DNA of 64,000 nt, taken from NCBI GenBank assembly GCA_008477525.1, contig SPDT01000010.1:434001-498000 (forward strand), read 5' to 3'. The stretch's first letter is position 1, and each line of letters opens with the position of its first letter. Origin of the DNA: Hypomyces perniciosus. Lineage: Eukaryota > Ascomycota > Sordariomycetes > Hypocreales > Hypocreaceae. The translations under genes and the position numbers were made by a program. Under the pieces are notes generated by a model. The model ran no database searches. It saw only the letters and a list, made by a program, of their open reading frames with translations, and was not told the origin of the DNA. Positions 1-11,315 of the stretch are shown here, in pieces.

Positions 1-3000
1 CTCGAGGCAGATGGCATTTGCGGGCCGCCTGTATTAAAGAGCGTTGTATGCGGCCCATTCTTTTATCATTATGACTTTGATGAAACAGCCATATCTCCTG
101 GACTCAGCCGTATGGTACGACTTACATGAACTTGCTTCTCTCGGATCATCAGCTCGGCTGTGAAAAGCCAAAACTTACATACAACACTACTAATAATACA
201 TCTCCTCTTGAGGAGACGGAGGGCCTAAAAGGCACGTTGTGACGTCGATGGCAGTCGACTTTTTTCAGGCGGCTCATTCTTATTTCGAAAGGAAAAAAAA
301 GTTAGCGATGGGGTTGGCGGCAGCGTATCGACATGTTTGATTTTATTGCGACTATTTCGGGGCTCAGCGTTTTGGTTTATCTTGCGACTCTGGCGGCGAC
401 CATCTTAAAAATGAGCAACAACACTCGAAGCATCACTTCCGGGAGTCGAGCGGAATTTTGGAAATTTTTTACACAACTCGAAAGGCATTGATTGTGTGGA
501 GGGCTGGCTGTCTGAACAATATTTTGTTGGTAAAAACGTTTGTTCTTTTGGGTTGAAATTACTCGATTGTATTGCGATGGACTTTGCTTTTGTTCTCATG
601 AATATTCGTATTTGGGCTTTTTTCTTGTTTATCCCGCGGTCTTGTACAAAATATTTGGTTGCCGAGTCAGTATTTTTTTGGGTTTTCAGTTGCCCAAGGG
701 CGATGCAATGTGTGTCTGCATTTGAAAAGGCGAAGAAGATGGTGGTGGACTTGGATGCTGCACTCGAGTGCAAGTGTCGGCCACCCCTGGGAGGTACTTT
801 TGTCGTTGGTTTTTAACCTGCATATCTTACTTGGGTTGTTCATACGTCCCTTGGTTCTCCATCATTACTCTTTTTGTTTGGCCCCGATATGGGGGTGAGG
901 GATGTGAGCGTTGCGCCAACCGTTGATCAACGCCGGGGGCTTGCTGCCACGGGGTTTGATCATGGATTGGGGGCCGTGACGTGGACAGGCAATCCCTGGG
1001 AATATAGTTGCATACAGATAGCTTGGGTAGCTGTATCTGAAGCTGTACATGGCTCAAATCAAACAAACAAGGAACACCAATCGTTCTGGTACATACACAT
1101 CTACTTCATACTGCGTCCTTTCTGCCCACGGTGACATGAACATGAACACCATGATTGTAGAAACGGCCGATTAAGAATACTCTGACTCTGACTCTAACCC
1201 TGAGACTAGGAAGAATGGAACAATGGCTTTGATGACATGCAGCATCTCTCCCATTCCGAACACCTGGATCTGCCAAACCTCACGACAGCCAAAACGGTAA
1301 AGACAAAGCAAAGACTACATACCCGCCCTGACCCTGCTACTGCCCTCTTTGCTTCACCAAATGCCGATAAACGCCGCTGAAGAATGCCGAGGCCCCCCCC
1401 CTTCTCTTCGACGCGGTGAGCGCAAGAGGGAGGGTGGGAGGGGGAGGAGCAAAAGCAAGCCACACACTCTCTGTGTCAAAACGGAGGACGTGCCGCCGCC
1501 GTCGCTTTTTTGTCTTTCTCTCCCTGCTGCTCTCGCCCATGTGGCATCTTTATCATGCGTTTTTCTTGCAGGACTTTACGGGCTAGGTATGTAGGGGGCG
1601 CATCTACGAATGGCGGGGAGAGGAGAGGGGAGGGGAGGGGGCAAAAAGGGCTGAAGAACGAGTGGCGTAGAGCGTTTTTTTGCGCCGGACAAGGAACTGC
1701 GATGTAAGTTAGTCAGTTCGTAGATACATTCGTCGACTGCTTGGTAATAGTATTATGTACTATATGTTTAATGGTCGGGGGAGAAGAAGAGGTGAAGAGG
1801 GAGCGTGGGGAGCGCTGAGAGAGAGAAGGGGGGGATATCTCCATTGGGAGGTCTTGGCTTCTGCGCGGTTGTGACGAAGTGAACTGGGTACTTCGTACAT
1901 GTTAGGTAGTAGTACATGAATGGGATGGGATAAGATGGGCGTGTGTGAAGATGCAGATGGATGTTTCGGTCGTCTTGCAGAATCGCAGGGTCCTTGACTT
2001 GGTCGTGACGAAGGGGGGTGTGTGAGTGAGAAAAGACCCGCGAGAGACAGAGAGAGAAAGAGAGAGAGAGACATGGTTGTTGTTTGTCCAAAGATAGGTA
2101 CTGCTCCGTTCGAAGTAGTTCACCTGGTTGCAAAAGCCGGGGCAGCGGTATTCGGAAACGACAATCTGCATATTCAGGTAACGGCTGAATCCCAAAATAG
2201 TCAACGCATGAAGCATCGGCAGCACACCAGAGCCACCGCACGCCTCTTCTTTCACTGTCTTTCTCTTTCTCTCCGCCATTCCGGGGGTTTCACCGCTCAA
2301 TTCGTTTTCTTCAAGTGTTGTATTTAGCCCGACTGCAGTGGCAGGGAAACACCTGGGAGGCAGAGGCATCGAACCCACGCCGGTGAGAATGTGCATATGT
2401 ATGTGTATGTACGAAGTATGCGTGTGTGTGTGTATGTACTATGCGTGTGTGTGTCTGGATTGGGTGACGAGCACTTGCATCAAGAACCTCACCGCTGCGG
2501 GCCGCGCCAATGAGAAGAGACAATGAATGAATGATACCTAAACAACGGGCTCCTTTGTTTCGCCGTTGTCCGTCACGGTGTCCGTCACGGCTCACGACTC
2601 GTTTTGTCCTATAACGTGTCTGAAAGGACATGCCCCGATTCTGGGAATTACTGACCGGGGTCCGGCCATCGAGCGCTACAAGCCAAGCCGAGAGCCGCGA
2701 TCCTCCATACGCCTCATGATTGCCCTCCTCTTCCTCTTCCGGCGTTTGCTGCCCCTCGTGCTCGCACAGACAAACACAAACAAGGACAGGCGGGGTGATG
2801 GATGCGTCATTTCGAAGAAAACGGTCTTTTTTCTTTTCTTTTCTTCTTCTTTTTGACACCGTTTCAGACGGCAAATGACAGACAACATTGTACTCGTACG
2901 GGAGGGAGGGAGACTGCTGCCCTTCCAAGCCGAGCGAGCCACCGACGTCGCCACATTTTAGGTGCTGCCGCTGATGCCCGCCAGATCTAAGACCAGATCA

Positions 3001-3162
3001 ACCCAACCCAGCCTCAAACTTGGTCGTAGTAGTATGTATGTGATTCTACATCTGCCTCTGCCTCTGCCTCGGCTTTGTAAGGCGGTGTCTTCGGTGACCT
3101 GCTTTGTCTTGTCTTGCCCGCATGGGCGGCGCTGGCGAGTCAACATTCAGACACATCTGCCT
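1..3162. other. Long non-coding stretch at left edge
   Basis: No open reading frame here has a recognisable domain or a convincing splice structure. The stretch holds purine/pyrimidine-biased tracts (G/A-rich at 1612-1650 and 2040-2075), a TG/TATG microsatellite at about 2390-2455, and one exact GTACTTCGTAC word at 1888-1898 with a near copy at about 2409-2419. It lies downstream of URM1 (minus strand), so its right end should contain the URM1 3' UTR. The rest could be the upstream region of a gene beyond the left edge. A short unrecognised gene cannot be excluded. Confidence 0.5.
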
Positions 3163-4104
3163 CTAGCCCCCATGCAGCGTTGAAACAAAGAGGATGTTAT
3201 CGCCTGACTTCAGCTCGTACGCTTCCTCGCCCTCCAGTTCCCAGTCCGCATCGTTGATGAGAACAAGGATTCCTGGACGTCTGTGTAGGGGGTGGATTTG
3301 CCAAGTCAGCTTGCTGCGTCGTTGTCCAAGGAAGAGAGAGTGGAAGGGGGGGCTAATAGTGAGGGGGACAAAGCACCGGCGATGCGGGTGGTCCCGAAAG
3401 ACCGCGAATCGAGGGAACAAGATATGTGACGACAATAACCAGAAATGCAGGCGAAGAATGAGCGAGCGGAGTGTGTGTTGCATACATTCACCACGCATAC
3501 ATCACACACACCCACACCCACACAACACACACAGCACGCACGCATACGCCGCATCCACCTCAGACACAGCCTTCTTCGCAACCCACACTGAAAGAGCTCT
3601 GGAAAAGCAGGGAGGGGGAGTTGAAGCGGGGACCAATCGCCAACACAATGGCCTCTGTGCTGCGAGGGGGGGGAGGGGGGGCAAGATGAGACATACAGAT
3701 GGCCGTCCAGCACGAAGAGCTCCTTGCGTGTGTCCTTCATGACATGCTGGCAGAGATGATCTATCAAAAACGCAATGGTAGAGGGCCGGCCATCCTTGTC
3801 TGTGGCAGGCATGGTGAGTGCATGACGGCGTTGGTCGGAGAAGAGCATCTCGAGGCCCCCTCTATGCGCATCGCCAACATTCACCAACACCGGTTAGCAA
3901 CTTTTTTTCTTCTCTCTCCCCTTTCGCATCCCTGATAATAAAATGGCAAGGGAAATTGACCAACAAACGTCTCGATGTACGACAAGAGCTCGGAGGGGCA
4001 AAATGAGGGGAGCTGAGAGAGAGAGATGCTGGGGATTGGACAACTTACGAGAACTCAACAATAAGGGAAAGCTGGGCATTGCCTGCGCCATCCGAGGCAG
4101 ACAT
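3163..4104 (-). CDS. URM1: Ubiquitin-related modifier URM1
   Basis: Three exons (minus strand): 4104-4049, 3861-3697 and 3280-3163, giving 112 aa, the usual family length. Urm1 is the ubiquitin-like sulfur carrier that is thiocarboxylated by Uba4 at its C-terminal Gly-Gly. It passes sulfur to the Ncs2/Ncs6 thiolase for 2-thiolation of U34 in tRNA-Lys, -Gln and -Glu, and can also be conjugated to proteins. The sequence shows the core [15 protein letters not shown] in exon 2, then [17 protein letters not shown] and the diagnostic end STLHGG. All junctions are GT..AG: GTAAGT/TAG for intron 1 (187 nt) and GTATGT/CAG for intron 2 (416 nt, long, with a CA-rich repeat). The first exon encodes only 18 full codons, [18 protein letters not shown], and joins in frame to the conserved Gly-Gly. 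It is head to head with ELP2. Confidence 0.95.
3500..3545. repeat. CA-rich microsatellite inside URM1 intron 2
   Basis: An imperfect CA/CCA repeat occupies about 3500-3545, within the 416-nt second intron of URM1. It is flanked by G-rich runs near 3663-3682. It probably explains why this intron is several times longer than the others in the window. Confidence 0.75.
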
Positions 4105-4731
4105 TGTGAAAGATTTTTTCACTTGTACCCGCAAATCAAGCTTGTTTCCTGAGCGTTCCAACAATGTGATGGGGTTTTCGTAAAGGAACGGCGATGATGC
4201 AGCGGGGGGGTGTTAATGTTCCAGATCTCGAGATGCAACGCATAGAGTTGATAGATTTATAGATGCGAGGCTTTGATGGCGGCTCGGGCGCTAGCCATAT
4301 CCTATTTCTCCGTCCTGCTGAATAACCGCCAAATCTCGACGACCAAGAGGCATGGTGCCTTTATTTTAGGGCTTCTCACTGACAGCTTTATCATGTCTCC
4401 TGCAGAACCCAATGAGGCTTATAACAAAAGTCACCTATTTTTTTTCGCCCAAAAAACTATACAAAAATGCATCTCTTGTTGCTATATAGACAGTAATTCT
4501 GAGCTCTTATATAAAGACTGAAACCAATATAAAATTGTATCACGTAGAATCAGAAATTCAGCCAAAACTAATTACCAAGTAAACGTCACATCTTCAGTGG
4601 CGCCTGCGGTGGTACCGTGCGGGCACCAAAACACCAAAAGTCTGCAACTTTTGCATGTCACAACTCTTGTCACGTGCATCCACCTCTCAGGTCCTGGACA
4701 TCAAGACAGTCCATCAACAGACCCCGGTGAT
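4105..4731. promoter_or_regulatory. Shared divergent promoter, URM1 / ELP2
   Basis: These 627 bases separate the start codons of URM1 (minus) and ELP2 (plus). The centre (about 4430-4580) is A/T-rich, with T-runs and A-runs, and no gene fits between the two starts. A bidirectional promoter is inferred from the layout. No specific factor site was identified. Confidence 0.6.
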
Positions 4732-7345
4732 ATGGGCTCCAAAGGACTATCAATAGCGCACTTGACGGCGGGTGCGAATAGGCAGACTGCTGTTGCGGAC
4801 TGGAGTCGGGCTGGTCTGTTGGCATATGGAGCCGATTGCAATATCGCTCTGTGGCATCCCGCTGTGAGTCCCATCACATCATCAATCACATACATGTATA
4901 TGCATGTCTAACAAGCTCCTACAGGCCAATCCGCCGAGAGGTGTTTTCAGACTCTTGAGTGGCCACAAGGACACCGTCAAGGCTCTGACCTTTCTCCCTG
5001 AAGCCGAGGATGACTCTTCGACATATTTTATCAGTGGCTCAGATGACAAGACACTCGTTGTCTGGAAGTCCACGAATGATGGACAAGACTTTCAAGCGCT
5101 CCATACATCCTCGGAACACAATGCCCCTGTAAACTGTATTGCCGCTGTGCGAGTTGCAGCTAATCATCCAAGATGGATCCTCGCAACTGGCGCTGCTGAT
5201 GCCACCATCAAGATATGGAGTTTCGAGAACGACCAGCTTCAACTCCTTCAATCCATACAAACAGCGCCGAAATACTTCCCTTTATCTCTGTCGTTGAGTA
5301 CTCTCGGCGCCGACGGCGATGCCTTCATCCTTGCATCTGCTGGCACAAGGGATACCATCCAGATTCTGACGGCTGATGCCAAGGCAGAAAGCATTCAGTT
5401 CAGTCTACAGGCGACACTGGGCGGCCACGAAGGCTGGATCAGGTCCTTGAGCTTCACAAGAGAAACAAGCAGCCCAGATAGTGACGTCCTTCTCGCCTCG
5501 GCCAGCCAGGACAAATACGTCCGAATATGGAGAGTACACCAAGGCCAGGAGTTGCCCGCACTCGCAGCAGCAGGCTCGGACCCTTCGAGCGGTGCCTTCA
5601 TGCCAGGCAAGTCGCCTTCGAACAAGGCACACTGGCTCAAGGCCGCCGGTAGAGATTTCTCCGTCACATTCGAGGCACTGCTTTTGGGCCATGAGGATTG
5701 GATCTACACCGCAAAATGGCATGCCCATGCGGATGAGAAACTGCAGCTTCTCTCCACCTCTGCTGACAACTCATTGGCCATCTGGGAGGCTGATCCGAGC
5801 TCAGGAATCTGGGTGAGCATGGTGAGGCTTGGTGAGATTAGCAGAGAAAAAGGTGCCACTACGGCGACTGGTAGCACTGGTGGTTTCTGGACAGGTTTAT
5901 GGTCTCCTGACGGGACGTCTGTGGCCTGCTTGGGCAGAACCGGAAGCTGGAGAAGATGGGAATACGAGGCATCGGCAGATTCGTGGCGGCCTTGTGTTGC
6001 CATCTCCGGCCATACCAAGGCAGTTACTGGCATCTCCTGGTCCAAGAGCGGCGACTTTCTTCTCTCGACCAGCTTGGATCAGACAACCAGACTTCACATG
6101 AAATGGAAGAACTCTGGTGCTGAGACCTGGCATGAAATGTCTCGACCGCAGATCCACGGATACGACCTCAACTGCATCGACTCACTTTGCTCGAATATGT
6201 TTGTATCAGGCGCCGACGAGAAGCTCATGAGAGTGTTCAGCGAGCCAAAGGCTGTCGCGATTATGCTCAGTCGCCTTGGCGGCATCGACGATGCAAATGT
6301 TGAAAATATGCCCGACGCAGCAAATATGCCCGTTCTGGGTCTGTCAAACAAGGCAATTGATACCGTGGACGACGACCAGGAGATACAGCCCATTGATGAC
6401 CGCGACAGAGATGCTATCGATCCCGCTTCTATCGTCAAGAAGTCGTACCTTGACATTGACCATCCGCCATTTGAAGAGACACTCTCTCGTCACACGCTGT
6501 GGCCCGAGACGGAGAAACTCTACGGGCATGGGTATGAGATCTCATGTCTGGCTGCCAGTCATGATGGCAAACTCGTGGCTAGTGCGTGCAAAGCCAGCTC
6601 CATCAACCACGCCGTCATTCGAATTTTCGAGACTGAGCGGTGGACGGAAATCAGGCCTCCCCTGACGGCCCACTCCCTCACAGCGACACGGCTGCGCTTC
6701 TCAGCGGATGACAAGTATCTCCTGAGTGTTGGTCGTGATCGCCAGTGGGCCGTTTTCGAACGAGGCACCGCTGAAGACGGTACGGTCCAGTATCAACTGC
6801 TACAGTCAAACCCGAAGGGCCACTCCAGGATGCTGCTGGATGCGGCGTGGGCACCCTCCGAGAAGCCCCTGTTTGCAACGGCAGGTCGAGACAAGCAAGT
6901 TAGGATTTGGTCGTCCTCGAAGCCAGAGGGCGAGGATGCGAAGCTCCAGTTTGGCCAAGCAACTGCTCTGCCATGTGAGGCACCCGTCACATCTGTTGAC
7001 TTTTTGACGCAGCGGGTTGGAGACAAGTATGTCCTTGCCGTAGGTACAGAGGATGGACGTATCAGTCTGTGCTTGGTGAACGAAGATGGTTCAGGGGTTG
7101 TGGAGTTGCCGCCGTCATCTGAGTAAGTCGTCCCTTGGCCTTGGTTTTGCACACTTTTTCGTATATGCTGTTACTAACTTTTGGGATTCAGGTTGAGACT
7201 TCCCAAGGCTGTGCTTCAACTAGCATGGCGTCCAGCAGGTCGGGACGGAGAGGCGAGTCGGTACGAGTTGGCTGTTGCTGGTGAGGATAGTTCATTGAGG
7301 CTATACGCCTTCAGTGAGGAGTATTTGGGAGAACAAAAGTCATAG
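4732..7345 (+). CDS. ELP2: Elongator complex subunit 2 (WD40)
   Basis: Exons 4732-4863, 4925-7122 and 7192-7345, 827 aa, a normal size for Elp2. Elp2 is the double beta-propeller scaffold of the Elp1-2-3 core of Elongator, which adds the cm5 group at U34 that leads to mcm5 and ncm5 tRNA modification. It acts mainly in the cytoplasm. The Elp2-typical N-terminus is visible (TAGANRQTAVADWSRAGLLA then NIALWHP). WD repeats follow throughout, including LLSGHKDTVKALTFL, SGSDDKTLVVWK, LGGHEGWIRSLSF, LLGHEDWIYTAKW, ISGHTKAVTGISW, AGRDKQVRIW and a last blade in exon 3 ending AGEDSSLRLYAF. The start at 4732 (MGSKGLSI) is preferred over in-frame upstream ATG 4597 because homologues begin just before the TAGANR segment. 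Introns are 61 and 69 nt, with a clear CTAAC branch site in intron 1. Confidence 0.95.
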
Positions 7346-7749
7346 AAGAATTGAGTTTGTTAAAGTCGTGCTCGTTGTCCTCGTCAATTCTCAAGAGTAG
7401 TTCCGTATACTGTACATGTATATCAATGCTCATGTCATCAGGAGAATCGAGTCACCTCGACTCACCACATCAAACACACTTCCTCAAGCATTCAGTGGAC
7501 GCATAGAAAGCGAGAGCATACAAGAGCAGGTTTGTAGGAGGCAACATTATATACTATCATTAAGCCACCAGGCTAAAAGTTCTATCCGATGGAAACAACC
7601 CAACCCCAACGCCATCCACATCAACTTTACCTCGTTATCCCTAGCATCCCCCCCCCCCTGTTACAAGAGCTCACTTCTTGCTCGAGTGCAGAGGAATTTC
7701 ACACATTCATTACCAGCCACAGATTCTCAACATTCGACATGACAACCGT
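7346..7749. other. Intergenic, convergent 3' ends
   Basis: These 404 bases lie between the stops of ELP2 (plus) and the SPT small-subunit-like gene (minus). They should hold both 3' UTRs. No reading frame of interest is present. A short C-run sits near 7650-7660. Confidence 0.6.
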
Positions 7750-8168
7750 TTATAGCTCCCGAACCACCTCAACCACATTCGTCGGCACCACACTCCCACC
7801 GAATACACCGGCCGACATATCCTTGACCACCTCCCGCGCCGAGGCCACGACGTCGATGTTCTCACCGTTAATGTAGTACCACGCGCGGCCGGCCAGGATG
7901 GAGATGTGATGCGGGAGGTAGAGGATCGCAGCGATGAAGGTAAGGCTAATCAGGAGGAAGACGATAGAGTCTACAATTATGTTAGCCCAAGAACCGTCCA
8001 CCCGTGCATTGGAAAAGTGCTGCAGATAGCGGAAACGGAGAAACGGAGGGATGGGAACGTACAGAAAGCAAATTTCTCCCAGGGCGTGAACATGTACGGA
8101 CCAAAGGTCACCTCGAAATGGTACTGCTTCTTGGCCAGCCATTTGCGAAACATGGCGAACGTGGACAT
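7750..8168 (-). CDS. Serine palmitoyltransferase small-subunit-like membrane protein
   Basis: Two exons, 8168-8063 and 7970-7750, 108 aa. The donor is GTACGT and the acceptor TTGTAG, with a GCTAAC branch site (intron 92 nt). The N-terminal half has the small-subunit SPT signature: an aromatic/basic helix followed by KKQYHFEVTFGPYMFTPWEK. This resembles the YQYE..T..YMLEPWE motif of SPTSSA/B-type proteins (SPT_ssu-like family). A hydrophobic transmembrane segment SIVFLLISLTFIAAILYLP follows, then a soluble C-terminal tail. The known role of the family is to activate the LCB1/LCB2 serine palmitoyltransferase dimer in the ER, the first step of sphingolipid synthesis. The fungal counterpart in yeast is the unrelated-looking Tsc3. 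Family membership is a motif match, so function is inferred. Start chosen at MSTFAMFRKW; an in-frame upstream ATG at 8276 lies in the probable leader. Confidence 0.8.
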
Positions 8169-8528
8169 TGTCGCAGGTAGGGAATGTCTCGAATTAAAGC
8201 TCTCCGAAAAATTCTTTGGTTTCTTTAGAGGGACCGCCAAAGTCTCTGTACCGTTCCAGAAGTCGTGCCAAATCAAGAACTCGTGGTGGTCGTCAATTAG
8301 AGAATGTTCAGGAGTTTCGATTCCGAGGTTTCATTCCGCGACTCGCCGGTAAAGGGGAACGCGGCGCACATACACTCACCAGCCACGCCACGCCAACGGC
8401 TCTTTAGGGAGTGTGGCGAGTGCTTCTAACCCAAACCACCACCATGCAGCTGATCTGACGACACCCATAAGGAGCGTCATCTTCATATCAACCAAACCAA
8501 AACCACCACATGCATCACAACATCTAAA
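8169..8528. promoter_or_regulatory. Divergent promoter, SPT-small-subunit-like / mtRF-like
   Basis: These 360 bases lie between two divergent start codons. There is no plausible coding region between them. They are likely a compact shared promoter plus both 5' leaders. No named site could be supported. Confidence 0.5.
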
Positions 8529-9157
8529 ATGCAACGCCTTTTTCGGTCAATTCTACCCCTTTACAGCAGCGTCTTCCCCCGCCTCTTCACCACCGTCGGC
8601 GCCACAACCCTCGCAAAGAACCTCCCACCCCGTCCCAAACCCCCACCAGACTCGGAGATCGAAGAATCCTACCTCAAAGGCAGCGGCCCCGGCGGCCAAA
8701 AGATTGTAACTTTCTCCCTATTCTATTCCGCTTCTTTGGAAAAACACCAATTCGAAAAATAATTCATCTTAACATCCCTGTCCTCCCGCAGAACAAAACA
8801 AACTCCGCCGTCCAACTCATACACACCCCCACCGGCATCGTCGTCAAGTCTCAAGCCACCCGCTCCCGCAGCCAGAACCGTAAGCTCGCTCGCGAGATAT
8901 TAGCGCAAAAGGTGGATGATTTCCTCAATGGCAATCAGAGTCGATCTGCCATCGTCGGTGGGATAAAGAAGAAGAAAGCAGACAGCGCGGCTAAGAAGAG
9001 TCGGCGCAAGTATAGAATGTTGGAAGAGGAAAAGAAGGCGACCGAAGTTGAAGCTGAAGCTGCTGCCGACAAAGAGGCTCCCGATCAGAATCACAATCCA
9101 GGCAATGACAAAGGTAGCAGTATAAAAAATAGCACTAGTAGCAGTCAAGCTGGATAA
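8529..9157 (+). CDS. Mitochondrial class I release-factor-like GGQ protein
   Basis: Exons 8529-8705 and 8792-9157 (intron 86 nt), 180 aa. The protein begins with a mitochondrial-presequence-like stretch ([20 protein letters not shown]). It then has the RF-1 catalytic domain: [19 protein letters not shown], with the GGQ at residues 55-57, and [15 protein letters not shown] lysine- and alanine-rich, charged C-terminus follows. It lacks the codon-recognition domain of full release factors. Size and layout therefore match the MTRFR(C12orf65)/Rso55 group, which rescues stalled mitochondrial ribosomes or supports respiration. GGQ is the peptidyl-tRNA hydrolysis motif. The intron falls directly after Gly-Gly-Gln-Lys-Ile and the frame is kept. 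ICT1/Pth4 is the main alternative family, but the short N-terminus and basic C-terminal tail fit the Rso55-like group better. Confidence 0.88.
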
Positions 9158-9612
9158 GACTCTAGGAATCAAACCCAGTAAAAGCCCTTCATATTAGTCT
9201 TAAACGTGAATATTCCGGAACATAGCCTCTACTGAATTACGAGGAACATTCGGTTTAACAATTATTTTCACAATATTCCATTTAACACGTCTAGACCGGA
9301 AAGCGAACAAATATTTGTATGATCAACCTGAGCTTCTACCACCTAGGCTCGCGTTACGCATCCAGCCGGCTGCTATACACGGGCCATCATATCCTCAGCG
9401 GAGAGAAGCCAACGCCAACCCCCTTGACCCTTTCAAAAACTTTTTGTAAATACGAGACTCGATTGAGATACGCGCGCGGCCAAGGAGACTCCGCATAGGT
9501 CGCCACCTCCATATTCTTGTGATGAGTAGTTGGCGAAGGAAGGGAGGTTTCGAGTCGCTTCAACACCAGTCAGCTCTCTATTACTGCGACATGTTCTCGA
9601 GAGAAACCTACT
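9158..9612. other. Intergenic, convergent 3' ends
   Basis: These 455 bases between the release-factor-like gene and the actin stop should contain both 3' UTRs. Nothing else was recognised. Confidence 0.55.

Positions 9613-11315
<1,703 letters not shown>

Noticed and set aside
2366..2376. Minus-strand GGGTTCGATGC, resembling a tRNA B box
   Set aside because: The flanking bases do not form a 5-bp T stem, and no acceptor or anticodon arm can be drawn.
2311..2928. 205-codon minus-strand ORF
   Set aside because: It spans microsatellite DNA (TG repeats read as His-Thr strings) and has no recognisable domain.
4597..4731. Upstream in-frame ATG for ELP2
   Set aside because: The 45 extra residues lack similarity to Elp2, and the expected N-terminus is reached from 4732.
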